Source: Campylobacteraceae bacterium (GTDB lineage: Bacteria; Campylobacterota; Campylobacteria; Campylobacterales; Campylobacteraceae). Taken from it: a stretch of 8,448 bases of DNA. Positions 1 through 6,132 of the stretch are shown here, one piece after another. The notes under the pieces are model-generated. The model made no database searches, had not been told where the DNA came from, and worked only from the letters and a program-made list of their open reading frames with translations. Location: positions 1 through 8,448 of the forward strand of contig JAIRKW010000179.1 in assembly GCA_031259875.1 (NCBI GenBank). Reading direction: 5' to 3'. The position numbers and the translations under genes are program-made. Numbering within the stretch: the stretch's first letter is position 1; every line of letters begins with the position of its first letter.

Positions 1-60
1 AATCTTGCAAAATCTTTGCATGAACGGCAAGATTTGATACATAGATTGCTGTATAAATAA
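1..60 (+). CDS. possible C-terminal end of a gene entering from the left
   Basis: Frame 1 is open from the first base and reads 19 codons (NLAKSLHERQDLIHRLLYK) to a TAA at 58-60. The composition, charged and helix-like, resembles a normal protein C-terminus, and a gene would have to run in from the left edge. The piece is too short to assign a family. The opposite strand is also open over this stretch (it would read MYQILPFMQRF leftwards from about position 39), but it has no visible ribosome binding site, so the plus-strand reading is preferred with low confidence. Confidence 0.35.
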   Translation, partial: NLAKSLHERQDLIHRLLYK

Positions 61-162
61 AATTAAATACATTTATTTGAGGTGCTATTTTGTTTTATGA
101 TAAACTGAAAATATACAGCTCCATCGTTATTTAATATCGCAATAATTATAACCCCAAAAATA

Positions 163-360
163 GTGAATAATTTTCCAATCTTCTGTTTTTTTGACCGCTT
201 TTTTATTAAAAAAATTCTAATAATAAAAACCAAAGAGAGTGAAATAGCATGCCATGTCTATTCGTTTGGCATTTGCTATTTTTGCAAAATCGCCCCCTCC
301 GATGCTACTATCACTAATGATTTGTGCAAAACATGCTTCTGGAAAAAAGTCCGAAAATAA
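163..360 (+). CDS. small hypothetical ORF with paired CxxC motifs
   Basis: A 65-codon frame with a GTG start at 163, ending in TAA at 358-360. Its C-terminal third has CYFC followed 13 residues later by CKTC, then FWKKVRK. The spacing CxxC-x13-CxxC is what a small zinc ribbon would use. The N-terminal part is hydrophobic and aromatic (FPIFCFFDRFF). No clear Shine-Dalgarno sequence precedes the GTG, and the frame stays open upstream to about 109, so the start is uncertain. I do not recognise the protein. It may be the surviving end of a decayed gene or a chance frame in AT-rich DNA. Confidence 0.2.
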   Translation: MNNFPIFCFFDRFFIKKILIIKTKESEIACHVYSFGICYFCKIAPSDATITNDLCKTCFWKKVRK

Positions 361-404
361 CTAGAAAAAAATAACAGCAAATTGTTTCCGGCCATTTTAT
401 ACTC

Positions 405-467
405 TTTGGTTATTGGTATTGATTAATATTTTATTGTTAACCAAATATAAAATAAGATTATTGGTAT
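405..467. repeat. inverted repeat plus direct repeat, possible operator
   Basis: TTTGGTTA at 405-412 and TAACCAAA at 438-445 form a perfect 8-bp inverted repeat with a 25-nt spacer. The 10-mer TTATTGGTAT occurs at 410-419 and again at 458-467. The arrangement could be a protein-binding region, but no adjacent gene explains it. Confidence 0.3.
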
Positions 468-578
468 GTATTTAATTAGATTTTTTAGTATCAAAAAAGT
501 AATAATTTACTGCTTTGAAGCAAAAAAAATTGCAACAAACAACCATATTTGGGGCTAAATTTCATTTTAACGATATAC

Positions 579-607
579 TATAAAATTTATCTAAAAATAG
601 CGAGGAA
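579..607 (+). promoter_or_regulatory. possible -10 box and ribosome binding site for the small ORF at 622
   Basis: TATAAA at 579-584 lies about 37 nt before the ATG at 622, and GAGGAA at 602-607 could be a Shine-Dalgarno sequence, although its 14-nt spacing is longer than usual. No good -35 box is visible. Confidence 0.2.
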
Positions 608-621
608 TATCATAAATAAAT

Positions 622-747
622 ATGTCTATAATTGGTGCGAGAACTTGCCTTAGCTGTAAAAACCATCCTGTCAACTTGTTTGTCGTTATAAAAAACACTG
701 CATCAAAATACATTTACAGGTGTTGGCAGCACAAGAATCAACTTTGA
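622..747 (+). CDS. small hypothetical ORF with CxxC...CxxH
   Basis: A 41-codon frame, ATG at 622 and TGA at 745-747. Residues C9-L-S-C12 and C34-W-Q-H37 are 21 residues apart, a spacing compatible with a zinc ribbon or a transposase-type zinc finger. A possible -10 (579-584) and GAGGAA (602-607) precede it. The protein is very short and not recognised, and other frames across the same bases are also partly open, so it may be a remnant or chance. Confidence 0.2.
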   Translation: MSIIGARTCLSCKNHPVNLFVVIKNTASKYIYRCWQHKNQL

Positions 748-769
748 AAAATCACAATTTCAAAGGGCA

Positions 770-783
770 GCTAAAATTTTAGC
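770..783. repeat. 14-bp perfect palindrome GCTAAAATTTTAGC
   Basis: The sequence is its own reverse complement over 14 bases. It lies 22 nt after the small ORF ending at 747. Its TAAAATTTTA core recurs at 1029-1038 over the dsbA-like stop codon and at 8085-8094. It has no loop or T-run to mark it as a terminator. Confidence 0.35.
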
Positions 784-960
784 GATCTGAAACAAATAAA
801 TATCATTAGAAAAGCAGTGCAACAGTGTCTATTTATAAAGTGATGATACTATAAAATCTTTTGAAGCATAGCAAATAATATACAGCTTAAAAATGTCCAA
901 AACAATCAATTTTTGCTGGATAAGGCGTAAAATATCTGCTGTAGTGCGTAAGTATTTGCA

Positions 961-991
961 AATGAAAGAGAGTCTCGAGACAATGACTCCC
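961..991 (-). terminator. candidate terminator downstream of the dsbA-like gene
   Basis: On the minus strand GGGAGTC (991-985) can pair with GACTCTC (974-968) around a 10-nt loop, with one G-U pair, followed by TTTCATTTG. It sits 45 nt beyond the dsbA-like stop. The T-run is poor, so this is tentative. Confidence 0.3.
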
Positions 992-1035
992 GACTATTTG
1001 CAAATAAAAATATTAAATCTGATACGCGTAAAATT

Positions 1036-1719
1036 TTACTCTTCGTATATTTTGGCTATCTCGCTCTCAATTGTTTCTATGAGTTCTTTTTGATCTACTT
1101 TTATACCGTTTACAAAAAATGTTGGCGTGGATGTAACACCTGTATTTGCCGCATCTTCCATATTTTGCTGCAGCATCTCATTTATTTTGTCTTGATTATT
1201 GTCTAAAAACTCTTTTGCTATTTCGATATTTGTGCCTGATTGCTCCAATACGCCCCAAGCGACAAAAGAATTGACTCGATTATTTATAAACCAGCTTGGA
1301 TAGCGCGAATTAAAAGCCGCGAATGCCTCTTTAAATTTCCCCTGTTCTTTTGCTGCTTCAAGCAAAGAGAGTATTATATCGGAACCATCATGGTATCCCA
1401 CAGACCGATAAACTACACGAACTTGATCTAGGTATCTTTCGGGTATTCTCGCCACAAGAGGACTTATGCGCACACACGCTGGACACGCTGGATCAAAAAA
1501 CTCGACAACCGTAACTTTTGCATTTTTATTGCCGATAATATAGGAGTGTTCGCGCACCAGCAATTCCTCCGCTTGAGCAGTTTGAGATTTATTTGAAAGT
1601 TCTGTTGTTTTGTATGAATTGTACAAATACATGCCTGCAGCAAAAAGTATCAATATGACAAGCAGTGACAGCGATATAATAAGTTTTGCGTTAATTTTAT
1701 CTTTTCTTCTAGAAACCAT
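1036..1719 (-). CDS. membrane-tethered DsbA-like thiol:disulfide oxidoreductase
   Basis: The protein has 227 residues. Residues 1-12 are basic, 13-33 form a hydrophobic segment with no clear cleavage site (a likely membrane anchor), and a thioredoxin-fold DsbA domain follows from about 55. The active site is C79-P-A-C82, in the context FFDPACPAC. The cis-proline loop is T198-P199 in GVTSTPTFFVNG. The family oxidises paired cysteines in exported proteins. The start ATG (1719-1717) follows AAAAAGG at a good distance and overlaps the dsbB end by 11 nt, which implies translational coupling. Pairing with DsbB and the N-terminal anchor recall the BdbC/BdbD arrangement. The protein could instead serve a special client, which the sequence does not reveal. 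It is the last gene of the purM operon. Confidence 0.9.
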   Translation of the reverse strand: MVSRRKDKINAKLIISLSLLVILILFAAGMYLYNSYKTTELSNKSQTAQAEELLVREHSYIIGNKNAKVTVVEFFDPACPACVRISPLVARIPERYLDQVRVVYRSVGYHDGSDIILSLLEAAKEQGKFKEAFAAFNSRYPSWFINNRVNSFVAWGVLEQSGTNIEIAKEFLDNNQDKINEMLQQNMEDAANTGVTSTPTFFVNGIKVDQKELIETIESEIAKIYEE

Positions 1720-2140
1720 TTTTAGCCTTTTTGTAAAAAATTATCAAATTAATCGCTATAAGTGTAAAAGCTGCAAGCGATAACATAGGAATGTCTAAAA
1801 AGCCAAACCAATTAAGATACATAGTAGAGCATGGCACGCCAAGTACACACGGTGCTAACTCCTCCGATATTATGCCTAAAATCAAAAGTGTATGATAAAA
1901 TGCCCATCCCCAGCCGATAATAACAAGCGGCAAAGCGTAGAAAAAGGCATTTTCGTCATACTTTATGAGTCCTATTAAAAAAATAACCGTGAGCGGATAC
2001 ATACAAATCCGCTGATACCAGCACATTGTACAAGGTGGAAATTCCATGATTTCGCTGAAAAACAGACTTCCCAAAGTTGCAATAACAGCAACTATCCACG
2101 CAAAAAACATTAGAAGCCACAATACTCTATTTTTTCTCAT
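1709..2140 (-). CDS. dsbB: disulfide bond formation protein B (DsbB/BdbC family)
   Basis: A 143-residue inner-membrane protein with four hydrophobic segments (about 7-28, 48-60, 65-89 and 112-135). The first periplasmic cysteine pair is C37-T-M-C40, within PPCTMCWYQR, the family signature whose Arg44 lies near the quinone site. The second pair is C98 and C104 in APCVLGVPC. DsbB takes electrons from DsbA and passes them to quinone. It is shorter than E. coli DsbB (176 aa) and closer to BdbC in size. A TTG codon one position upstream also opens the frame, but the ATG at 2140-2138 is chosen because its A is shared with the TGA stop of the preceding gene (TGATG coupling). It overlaps the dsbA-like start by 11 nt. 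Confidence 0.93.
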   Translation of the reverse strand: MRKNRVLWLLMFFAWIVAVIATLGSLFFSEIMEFPPCTMCWYQRICMYPLTVIFLIGLIKYDENAFFYALPLVIIGWGWAFYHTLLILGIISEELAPCVLGVPCSTMYLNWFGFLDIPMLSLAAFTLIAINLIIFYKKAKNGF

Positions 2141-2532
2141 CAATCTTGTCCATTTTCACTTTTTTTGTTTATATTATTTATAAATTCAGTCCAATCGCCT
2201 AATTTCAAATTTCTCACACTGCCGCCGAATTCTATGGCGTCGCCTTTCAGCCTTATGTTGAACATAAAAGCCGGATCTCCAATCTCATCTATTAATGTCG
2301 GATTGTAATTTGATTTTAACAGTCCAAGTCCCGTAAAGCGCATCATCGAAGTACCGACTTTAAAATCTGTAGAGTTTTCACTGCCAAGATTAACCTTGGG
2401 AGTTAAAAAAACTCCCTGCTGTTCGATAATGCCCAAACTCAAATTGTCCGAATGTAACGCTTTTATCAAATTTGACGTCTCATTCGCCCATAAATTAAGT
2501 GTCAAAATAGATAATAGTAAAAATCTTTTCAC
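2140..2532 (-). CDS. small secreted protein of unknown function in the purM-dsb operon
   Basis: A 130-residue protein with a typical Sec signal peptide (MKRFLLLSILTLNLWA, cleavage probably before NE). The mature part of about 114 residues has no cysteine and no further membrane segment, so it is probably periplasmic. It contains beta-like stretches (GVFLTPKVNLG, AFMFNIRLKG, IEFGGSVRNLKLG) and a charged C-terminus. I do not recognise a family. The start is GTG at 2532, 6 nt after the purM stop, with AAAAGAG just upstream; no ATG fits better. Its TGA stop shares a base with the dsbB start. Co-translation with dsbB suggests a role in the envelope, possibly with the Dsb pair, but that is inference from position only. 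Confidence 0.75.
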   Translation of the reverse strand: MKRFLLLSILTLNLWANETSNLIKALHSDNLSLGIIEQQGVFLTPKVNLGSENSTDFKVGTSMMRFTGLGLLKSNYNPTLIDEIGDPAFMFNIRLKGDAIEFGGSVRNLKLGDWTEFINNINKKSENGQD

Positions 2533-2538
2533 ACTCTT

Positions 2539-3537
2539 TTATATCATCAGCACTTTTCGCTCACCGCCGGAGATTTCTCCTACGATATATCCGTCTGTTT
2601 GAGCAAGTACGGTATCAACATTTAAAGGATTTACTACCAAAATCATACCGACACCCATATTAAAAGTGCGTGACATCTCCTCTTCACTTACATATCTCCT
2701 CAAAAATTCAAATACTGGCAATGTTTTAATATTGCTTTTATAAATACGCGCTTGAAGATTTGCAGGCAGTATACGCGGCAGATTTTCAACAATGCCGCCG
2801 CCCGTTATATGTGCGAGGGCATTAATATAGGGCTTTAATAATTTAAATGTTTTCACATATATGCGAGTAGGTTCTAAAAGTGTTTCTATAAGAGTTTTCT
2901 CACCAAACGGCTCGTCGAATCTTATTTTTAGTTTTTCAAAAAAAACTTTTCTTGCCAGCGAGTAACCATTTGAGTGTAAACCTGAACTTGGAAGTGCTAT
3001 AAGCACATCCCCTGCTTTTGTCTTTTTGCTTCTGTCTATTTCATCTTTTTCTGCGATTCCCACCGCAAAGCCTGCCAAATCAAAATCATCATTATTGTAC
3101 ATGCCCGGCATTTCGGCAGTTTCGCCTCCTATGAGCGCGGTCTCTGCACTAATGCAGCCTTGCGCGATACCTTTTATGATTTCCAATGAAGAGTCGATAT
3201 CCAATTTTCCCGTAGCATAATAGTCTAGAAAGACCATCGGTGTTGCAAAATTACATATTAAATCATTTACGCACATTGCCACAAGATCTATGCCGACGGT
3301 ATCAAGTTTTTTTGACTCAATAGCAAGTCTGAGTTTTGTTCCGACACCATCTGTTGCACTTAAAATGACAGGTTTTTTATAACCTTCAGGCAGTTCGTAC
3401 GCTCCGGCAAACGAACCTATGCCACCAATAACATTTTTATCAAAAGTGGATTTAACTATTGGTTTTATACTCTCTACAAATCTATTGCCTGCATCTATAT
3501 CAACACCGGCATCCTTGTAACTAATCATATCGTCCAT
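2539..3537 (-). CDS. purM: phosphoribosylformylglycinamidine cyclo-ligase (AIR synthetase)
   Basis: PurM closes the imidazole ring, converting FGAM and ATP to aminoimidazole ribonucleotide, the fifth step of purine synthesis in the cytosol. The 332-residue product shows the family hallmarks in order: YKDAGVDIDAGN (7-18), GGIGSFAGAYELP (38-50), SATDGVGTK (60-68, ATP and phosphate binding), VAMCVNDL (86-93), GGETAEMPGMY (137-147), and downstream PSSGLHSNGYSLARKV and AHITGGGIVENLPRILP. E. coli PurM has 345 residues. The frame is open further upstream, to 3774, but that part overlaps coaE and does not resemble PurM. The ATG at 3537 is preceded by AGGA with 6-nt spacing and gives the conserved N-terminus. 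First gene of the minus-strand operon. Confidence 0.97.
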   Translation of the reverse strand: MDDMISYKDAGVDIDAGNRFVESIKPIVKSTFDKNVIGGIGSFAGAYELPEGYKKPVILSATDGVGTKLRLAIESKKLDTVGIDLVAMCVNDLICNFATPMVFLDYYATGKLDIDSSLEIIKGIAQGCISAETALIGGETAEMPGMYNNDDFDLAGFAVGIAEKDEIDRSKKTKAGDVLIALPSSGLHSNGYSLARKVFFEKLKIRFDEPFGEKTLIETLLEPTRIYVKTFKLLKPYINALAHITGGGIVENLPRILPANLQARIYKSNIKTLPVFEFLRRYVSEEEMSRTFNMGVGMILVVNPLNVDTVLAQTDGYIVGEISGGERKVLMI

Positions 3538-3575
3538 TATTTTTCCTAAAAAATTTAGTGATTTTAACGAAAAGA

Positions 3576-3606
3576 TGATAAAATCGTCATAAATTTTCCA
3601 TATCAA
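3576..3606 (-). promoter_or_regulatory. candidate purM promoter
   Basis: On the minus strand TTGATA (3606-3601) is followed after 17 nt by TTTTAT (3583-3578), a reasonable sigma-70 pair placed about 40 nt before the purM ATG. The same interval holds an imperfect dyad, GATGAT-AAA-ATCGTC at 3574-3588. Promoter and dyad share the 91-nt gap with the start of coaE, so divergent expression is likely. Assigned by eye only. Confidence 0.35.
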
Positions 3607-3628
3607 ATAAAAAGACGCGGCGGATAAT

Positions 3629-4207
3629 ATGAGATATATCATACTAACAGGCGGCATAGCAAGCGGAAAAAGCAGCGTTAGCAATATGCTTTTAGAAAAT
3701 GGTTTCAGCGTTATAGATGCCGATAAAATTGCGCACGAAGTTTTGGATAAAAAAGCGGATGAGATAACAAACACGTTTGGAGACGGATTTGTAAAAGATG
3801 GAAAAGTTGATAGAAAAAAACTTGGTGAATTAGTCTTTAAAAATGAAAATCAAAGAGAAATTTTAGAGCGTATTTTACATAAAGAGATATATAAAAAAAT
3901 AGAAGAAGCAGCGATATACTTAAAGCGGCAAAATAAACCTTTTGTAGTGGATATTCCGCTTTTTTTTGAAAAAGAAGGCGTTTATGAGAGCGCTCTTACA
4001 GCGGTTGTGTATGCGCCTAAAGAAAAACAGATAGCAAGATTGATGCAACGCAACGGACTTACAAAAGAGGCGGCATGCTCAAGATTGGCAGCACAGCTTG
4101 ATATTGAGCAGAAAAAAACAAAAGCCGATGTGGTGATAGATAACTCCAAAGATTTGATACATCTAAGAAAAGAAGTTGAAAAATTTATAGCGATATTAAG
4201 GAAGTGA
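3629..4207 (+). CDS. coaE: dephospho-CoA kinase
   Basis: CoaE phosphorylates the 3'-hydroxyl of dephospho-CoA with ATP, the final step of coenzyme A synthesis. The 192-residue protein begins with the P-loop GGIASGKSS (8-16), then VIDADKIAHEVL (29-40, family DxD site), DIPLFFE (109-115) and the C-terminal lid and closing region with QRNGLTKEAACSRLAAQLD and KADVVIDNS. The length is normal for the family (about 190-210). The usual His-Pro in the middle of the protein is His85-Lys here, a minor variation. The start ATG follows GGCGGA closely. It is the first gene of the coaE-dapF-bax operon and is divergent from purM. Confidence 0.95.
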   Translation: MRYIILTGGIASGKSSVSNMLLENGFSVIDADKIAHEVLDKKADEITNTFGDGFVKDGKVDRKKLGELVFKNENQREILERILHKEIYKKIEEAAIYLKRQNKPFVVDIPLFFEKEGVYESALTAVVYAPKEKQIARLMQRNGLTKEAACSRLAAQLDIEQKKTKADVVIDNSKDLIHLRKEVEKFIAILRK

Positions 4208-4208
4208 T

Positions 4209-4958
4209 ATGCTGATTAGTAAATATAGTGCAAGCGGGAATGATTTTGTCATTTTTCAAGCAGACAAAAAAATAGACAGACAGGAATTGGCGAAAGTAAT
4301 ATGCAACAGGCATGAAGGCATAGGCGCAGATGGTATGATTGTTGTATTGCCAAGCAGTGAATGCGACTTTGAGTGGCAGTTTTACAATAGCGACGGGAGT
4401 ATTGCCTCAATGTGCGGCAATGGTTCAAGAGCGTGCGCACATTATGCTTTTACGAATGGTATCGCATCTAAAAATATGCGTTTTTTAACAGATGCTGGAA
4501 TTATAAAAGCTGAAGTTGACGGCGATATTGTAGAAGTTGAATTAACAAAGCCTAAAAAATTAAGCGAGCCGTTTGAAAAATATGGATTTACTTGGCATTT
4601 TTGCGACACAGGCGTCCCTCATTTAGTAAGTATTGTTAATAATCTGAATATTTTTGATTTGGAAATAGCGCGAAAAATACGCTATGATTATAATGCAAAT
4701 GTGAATTTTATGACAATTGAAAATCGTACCGAACTTTTTGTGCGGACATATGAACGCGGTGTCGAAGATGAAACTCTCGCATGCGGTACTGGTATGGCGG
4801 CATCTTTTTTTACAGCTTTTAATATAGGGCTTATTGAATCGGCAGCTGCAGTGACGCCAAAAAGCGGTGAAAAGCTTTTTTTGCGCTTAAGCGGTGAAAA
4901 GATATTATTCAAGGGTAGAGTAAAATTTACATTTACGGCAAATTTTAATCAAGGATAG
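4209..4958 (+). CDS. dapF: diaminopimelate epimerase
   Basis: DapF interconverts LL- and meso-diaminopimelate, supplying meso-DAP for peptidoglycan and lysine. The 249-residue protein carries SASGNDFV (7-14), NRHEGIGADG (33-42), the first catalytic cysteine C69 in SMCGNGSRA, and the second, C192, in DETLACGTGMAAS. This is the paired-Cys, cofactor-free racemase arrangement. At 249 residues it is shorter than E. coli DapF (274), with a compact C-terminus. Its ATG lies 1 nt after the coaE stop, and AAGGAAG at the end of coaE serves as ribosome binding site. C32, C52, C76 and C132 are additional cysteines and not catalytic. Confidence 0.96.
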   Translation: MLISKYSASGNDFVIFQADKKIDRQELAKVICNRHEGIGADGMIVVLPSSECDFEWQFYNSDGSIASMCGNGSRACAHYAFTNGIASKNMRFLTDAGIIKAEVDGDIVEVELTKPKKLSEPFEKYGFTWHFCDTGVPHLVSIVNNLNIFDLEIARKIRYDYNANVNFMTIENRTELFVRTYERGVEDETLACGTGMAASFFTAFNIGLIESAAAVTPKSGEKLFLRLSGEKILFKGRVKFTFTANFNQG

Positions 4959-4960
4959 AT

Positions 4961-5674
4961 ATGAGGTTGGTGGTTAAATTACTGTTGTGTATTATCTGTT
5001 TTGGGGTGCTTAGCGCAGAAACATTTACGGATGATTTTTTTATTATCAAAAATAGTGCGGCGCAAAAAAAAGAGTTTGTTAAACGAATGCTTCCGTTAAT
5101 TAAAAAGGCTAACGAGAATATCATAAATGAGCGCAAAATTGTTGAAGCGTTTTTTGAAACATATCAAAACGGAGGAAATCTAACTCTGATAGATAATAAA
5201 ACGGCGGAGATTATGCAAAACTTAGCAAAAAAATATAATATAGACTCCGTAGAGAATAGTAAAGAGTTTAAATCCAAAGTGGCTCCCGTGCCAATATCGT
5301 TAGCTTTAACGCAAGCGGCGATAGAAACAGGCTGGGGTACAAGCCGATTTTTCAAAGAGGCCAAAAATGCATTCGGACAATGGACATACAGTGCAACAAA
5401 CGGTCTTGTACCGCAAAGCAGAGAGGAAGGCAAAACGCATAAAATCAGAGTTTTTAACTCCGTGCAAGACTCTGTAAGTTCATATATGCTAAATCTCAAC
5501 AGGCATACTGCTTATAATGATTTTAGAAGTCTGCGTTTTTTGTTGGGCGATGAATTTAACGGGCTTACGGCAAGTTCAAAAATGTTGAATTATTCACAAA
5601 CGCGTGAGAAATATGTCAAATTATTGCGTCAAGTAATGATAAACGATAAATTGATAAGGTATGATTATTTATGA
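4961..5674 (+). CDS. Bax-like secreted glucosaminidase-family protein
   Basis: A 237-residue protein with an N-terminal signal sequence (hydrophobic 3-17, probable cleavage after LSA at 19). The body matches the Bax/GH73-type glucosaminidase family. ALTQAAIETGWGTSRF (115-130) carries the presumed catalytic Glu122, followed by AKNAFGQWTY (133-142) and a C-terminal segment with SYMLNLNRHTAYNDFR and LNYSQTREKYVKLLRQ. Family members cleave the glycan of peptidoglycan, so it probably acts in the periplasm in wall turnover. E. coli Bax has 274 residues. The ATG is 2 nt after the dapF stop and AAGGA overlaps that stop, so the gene is coupled to dapF, which supplies DAP for the same polymer. The exact bond cut is not shown by sequence. 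Cys10 and Cys13 lie inside the signal sequence and do not make a lipobox. Confidence 0.85.
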   Translation: MRLVVKLLLCIICFGVLSAETFTDDFFIIKNSAAQKKEFVKRMLPLIKKANENIINERKIVEAFFETYQNGGNLTLIDNKTAEIMQNLAKKYNIDSVENSKEFKSKVAPVPISLALTQAAIETGWGTSRFFKEAKNAFGQWTYSATNGLVPQSREEGKTHKIRVFNSVQDSVSSYMLNLNRHTAYNDFRSLRFLLGDEFNGLTASSKMLNYSQTREKYVKLLRQVMINDKLIRYDYL

Positions 5675-5704
5675 AAATTTAATCTTTTTTGCGTATCATT
5701 TGTG

Positions 5705-5723
5705 TATAAAATACCCAAGGGGG
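5705..5723 (+). promoter_or_regulatory. hicB -10 region and strong ribosome binding site
   Basis: TATAAAAT at 5705-5712 is a good -10 box 16-20 nt before the ATG at 5728, and AGGGGG (5718-5723) lies 4 nt before the start. The expected transcript leader would be only about 10 nt. No clear -35 is seen at the right distance. The gene probably has its own promoter, separate from the upstream operon. Confidence 0.4.
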
Positions 5724-5727
5724 TAAA

Positions 5728-6090
5728 ATGCAAAAGGATTTAAGTTATTATATGGACTTGGACTATGAGATAGTCATTAAAAAAGTCAAAAGGGACAATA
5801 AAAATAGTTGGCTTGCACGCTATAAAGATTTTAAAGACGTGAGTTTTGAAGGTGAGAGTGCAAGTGAAACGTTTTATGGAGTGAGAGAGGCTTTTGTAGA
5901 GTATATTAAATCTGCCATTGAAAATAAGCAGCATATCCCCGAACCAAACGAGCAGGATAGAGCTGTAAGGATAAATATCTCTATAAATGCCGCCGCACTT
6001 AAAAAAATAGATACATATATCGAACCGTTGCATATAAGCCGTTCGGCATTTTTGCAAAAGAGTGCATTGGAAGAGGTAGAGCGAAATTAA
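5728..6090 (+). CDS. HicB-type antitoxin, orphan
   Basis: A 120-residue protein with two parts. Residues about 5-75 match the HicB-like fold: YYMDLDYEIVIKKV, SWLARYKDF, then the helix of EGESASETFYGVREAFVEYIKSAIENKQHIPEP. Residues about 80-117 (RINISINAAALKKIDTYIEP, then ISRSAFLQKSALEE) look like a ribbon-helix-helix DNA-binding domain. HicB proteins neutralise the HicA mRNA interferase and repress their own operon. The core motif usually seen as PDLPGC is absent here (KDFKDV in its place). No hicA-like frame, which would be a basic protein of about 60-80 residues, is found on either side. The protein may be an orphan antitoxin, a regulator only, or may act on a toxin elsewhere. The start is supported by AGGGGG. 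Confidence 0.8.
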   Translation: MQKDLSYYMDLDYEIVIKKVKRDNKNSWLARYKDFKDVSFEGESASETFYGVREAFVEYIKSAIENKQHIPEPNEQDRAVRINISINAAALKKIDTYIEPLHISRSAFLQKSALEEVERN

Positions 6091-6132
6091 TCCGCACATT
6101 TTAAAGGTTTTCATAGCTTTGCTGTTTGCGGA
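6091..6132 (-). terminator. hairpin just after hicB, possible terminator for minus-strand transcripts
   Basis: TCCGCA (6091-6096) and TGCGGA (6127-6132) form a 6-bp stem, with AAAG/CTTT able to pair inside the loop. Read on the minus strand the stem is followed by TTAATTT, which suits a weak terminator. On the plus strand no T-run follows. Confidence 0.3.

Larger units (their letters stand above)
61..1035. other. long AT-rich intergenic stretch without a convincing gene
   Basis: No reading frame of normal size or recognisable family lies here. It contains two small Cys-rich frames (163-360 and 622-747), an 8-bp inverted repeat at 405-445 with a repeated 10-mer, a 14-bp palindrome at 770-783, two copies of ATACTATAAAAT (575-586 and 846-857) that could each act as a -10 region, and two copies of TATTTGCAAAT (953-963, 995-1005) flanking a hairpin. 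The frame starting at 893 runs antisense into the dsbA-like gene and is not credible. The region may be decayed sequence or hold unrecognised small RNAs. Confidence 0.5.

Noticed and set aside
811..830. Minus-strand AGACACTGTTGCACTGCTTT resembling an IS6-type terminal repeat
   Set aside because: Only about 10 bases agree with the remembered IS26-like end, there is no second end and no transposase remnant nearby.
600..890. Minus-strand frame reading LILVLPTPVNVF, then CSVFYNDKQVDRM after a stop
   Set aside because: It carries three in-frame stops in about 90 codons, close to what AT-rich non-coding DNA gives by chance.
893..1093. 66-codon plus-strand frame
   Set aside because: Its last part is antisense to the dsbA-like C-terminus, it has no ribosome binding site, and the sequence is not recognisable.
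1709..2143. TTG at 2143 as the dsbB start
   Set aside because: The ATG at 2140 forms a standard TGATG coupling with the previous gene and is the better start codon.
3538..3774. N-terminal extension of purM
   Set aside because: The extra 79 codons overlap the start of coaE on the other strand, do not resemble PurM, and a well-placed AGGA precedes the ATG at 3537.
5675..5704. Terminator after the Bax-like gene
   Set aside because: There is a run of T at 5685-5690 but no stem before it.
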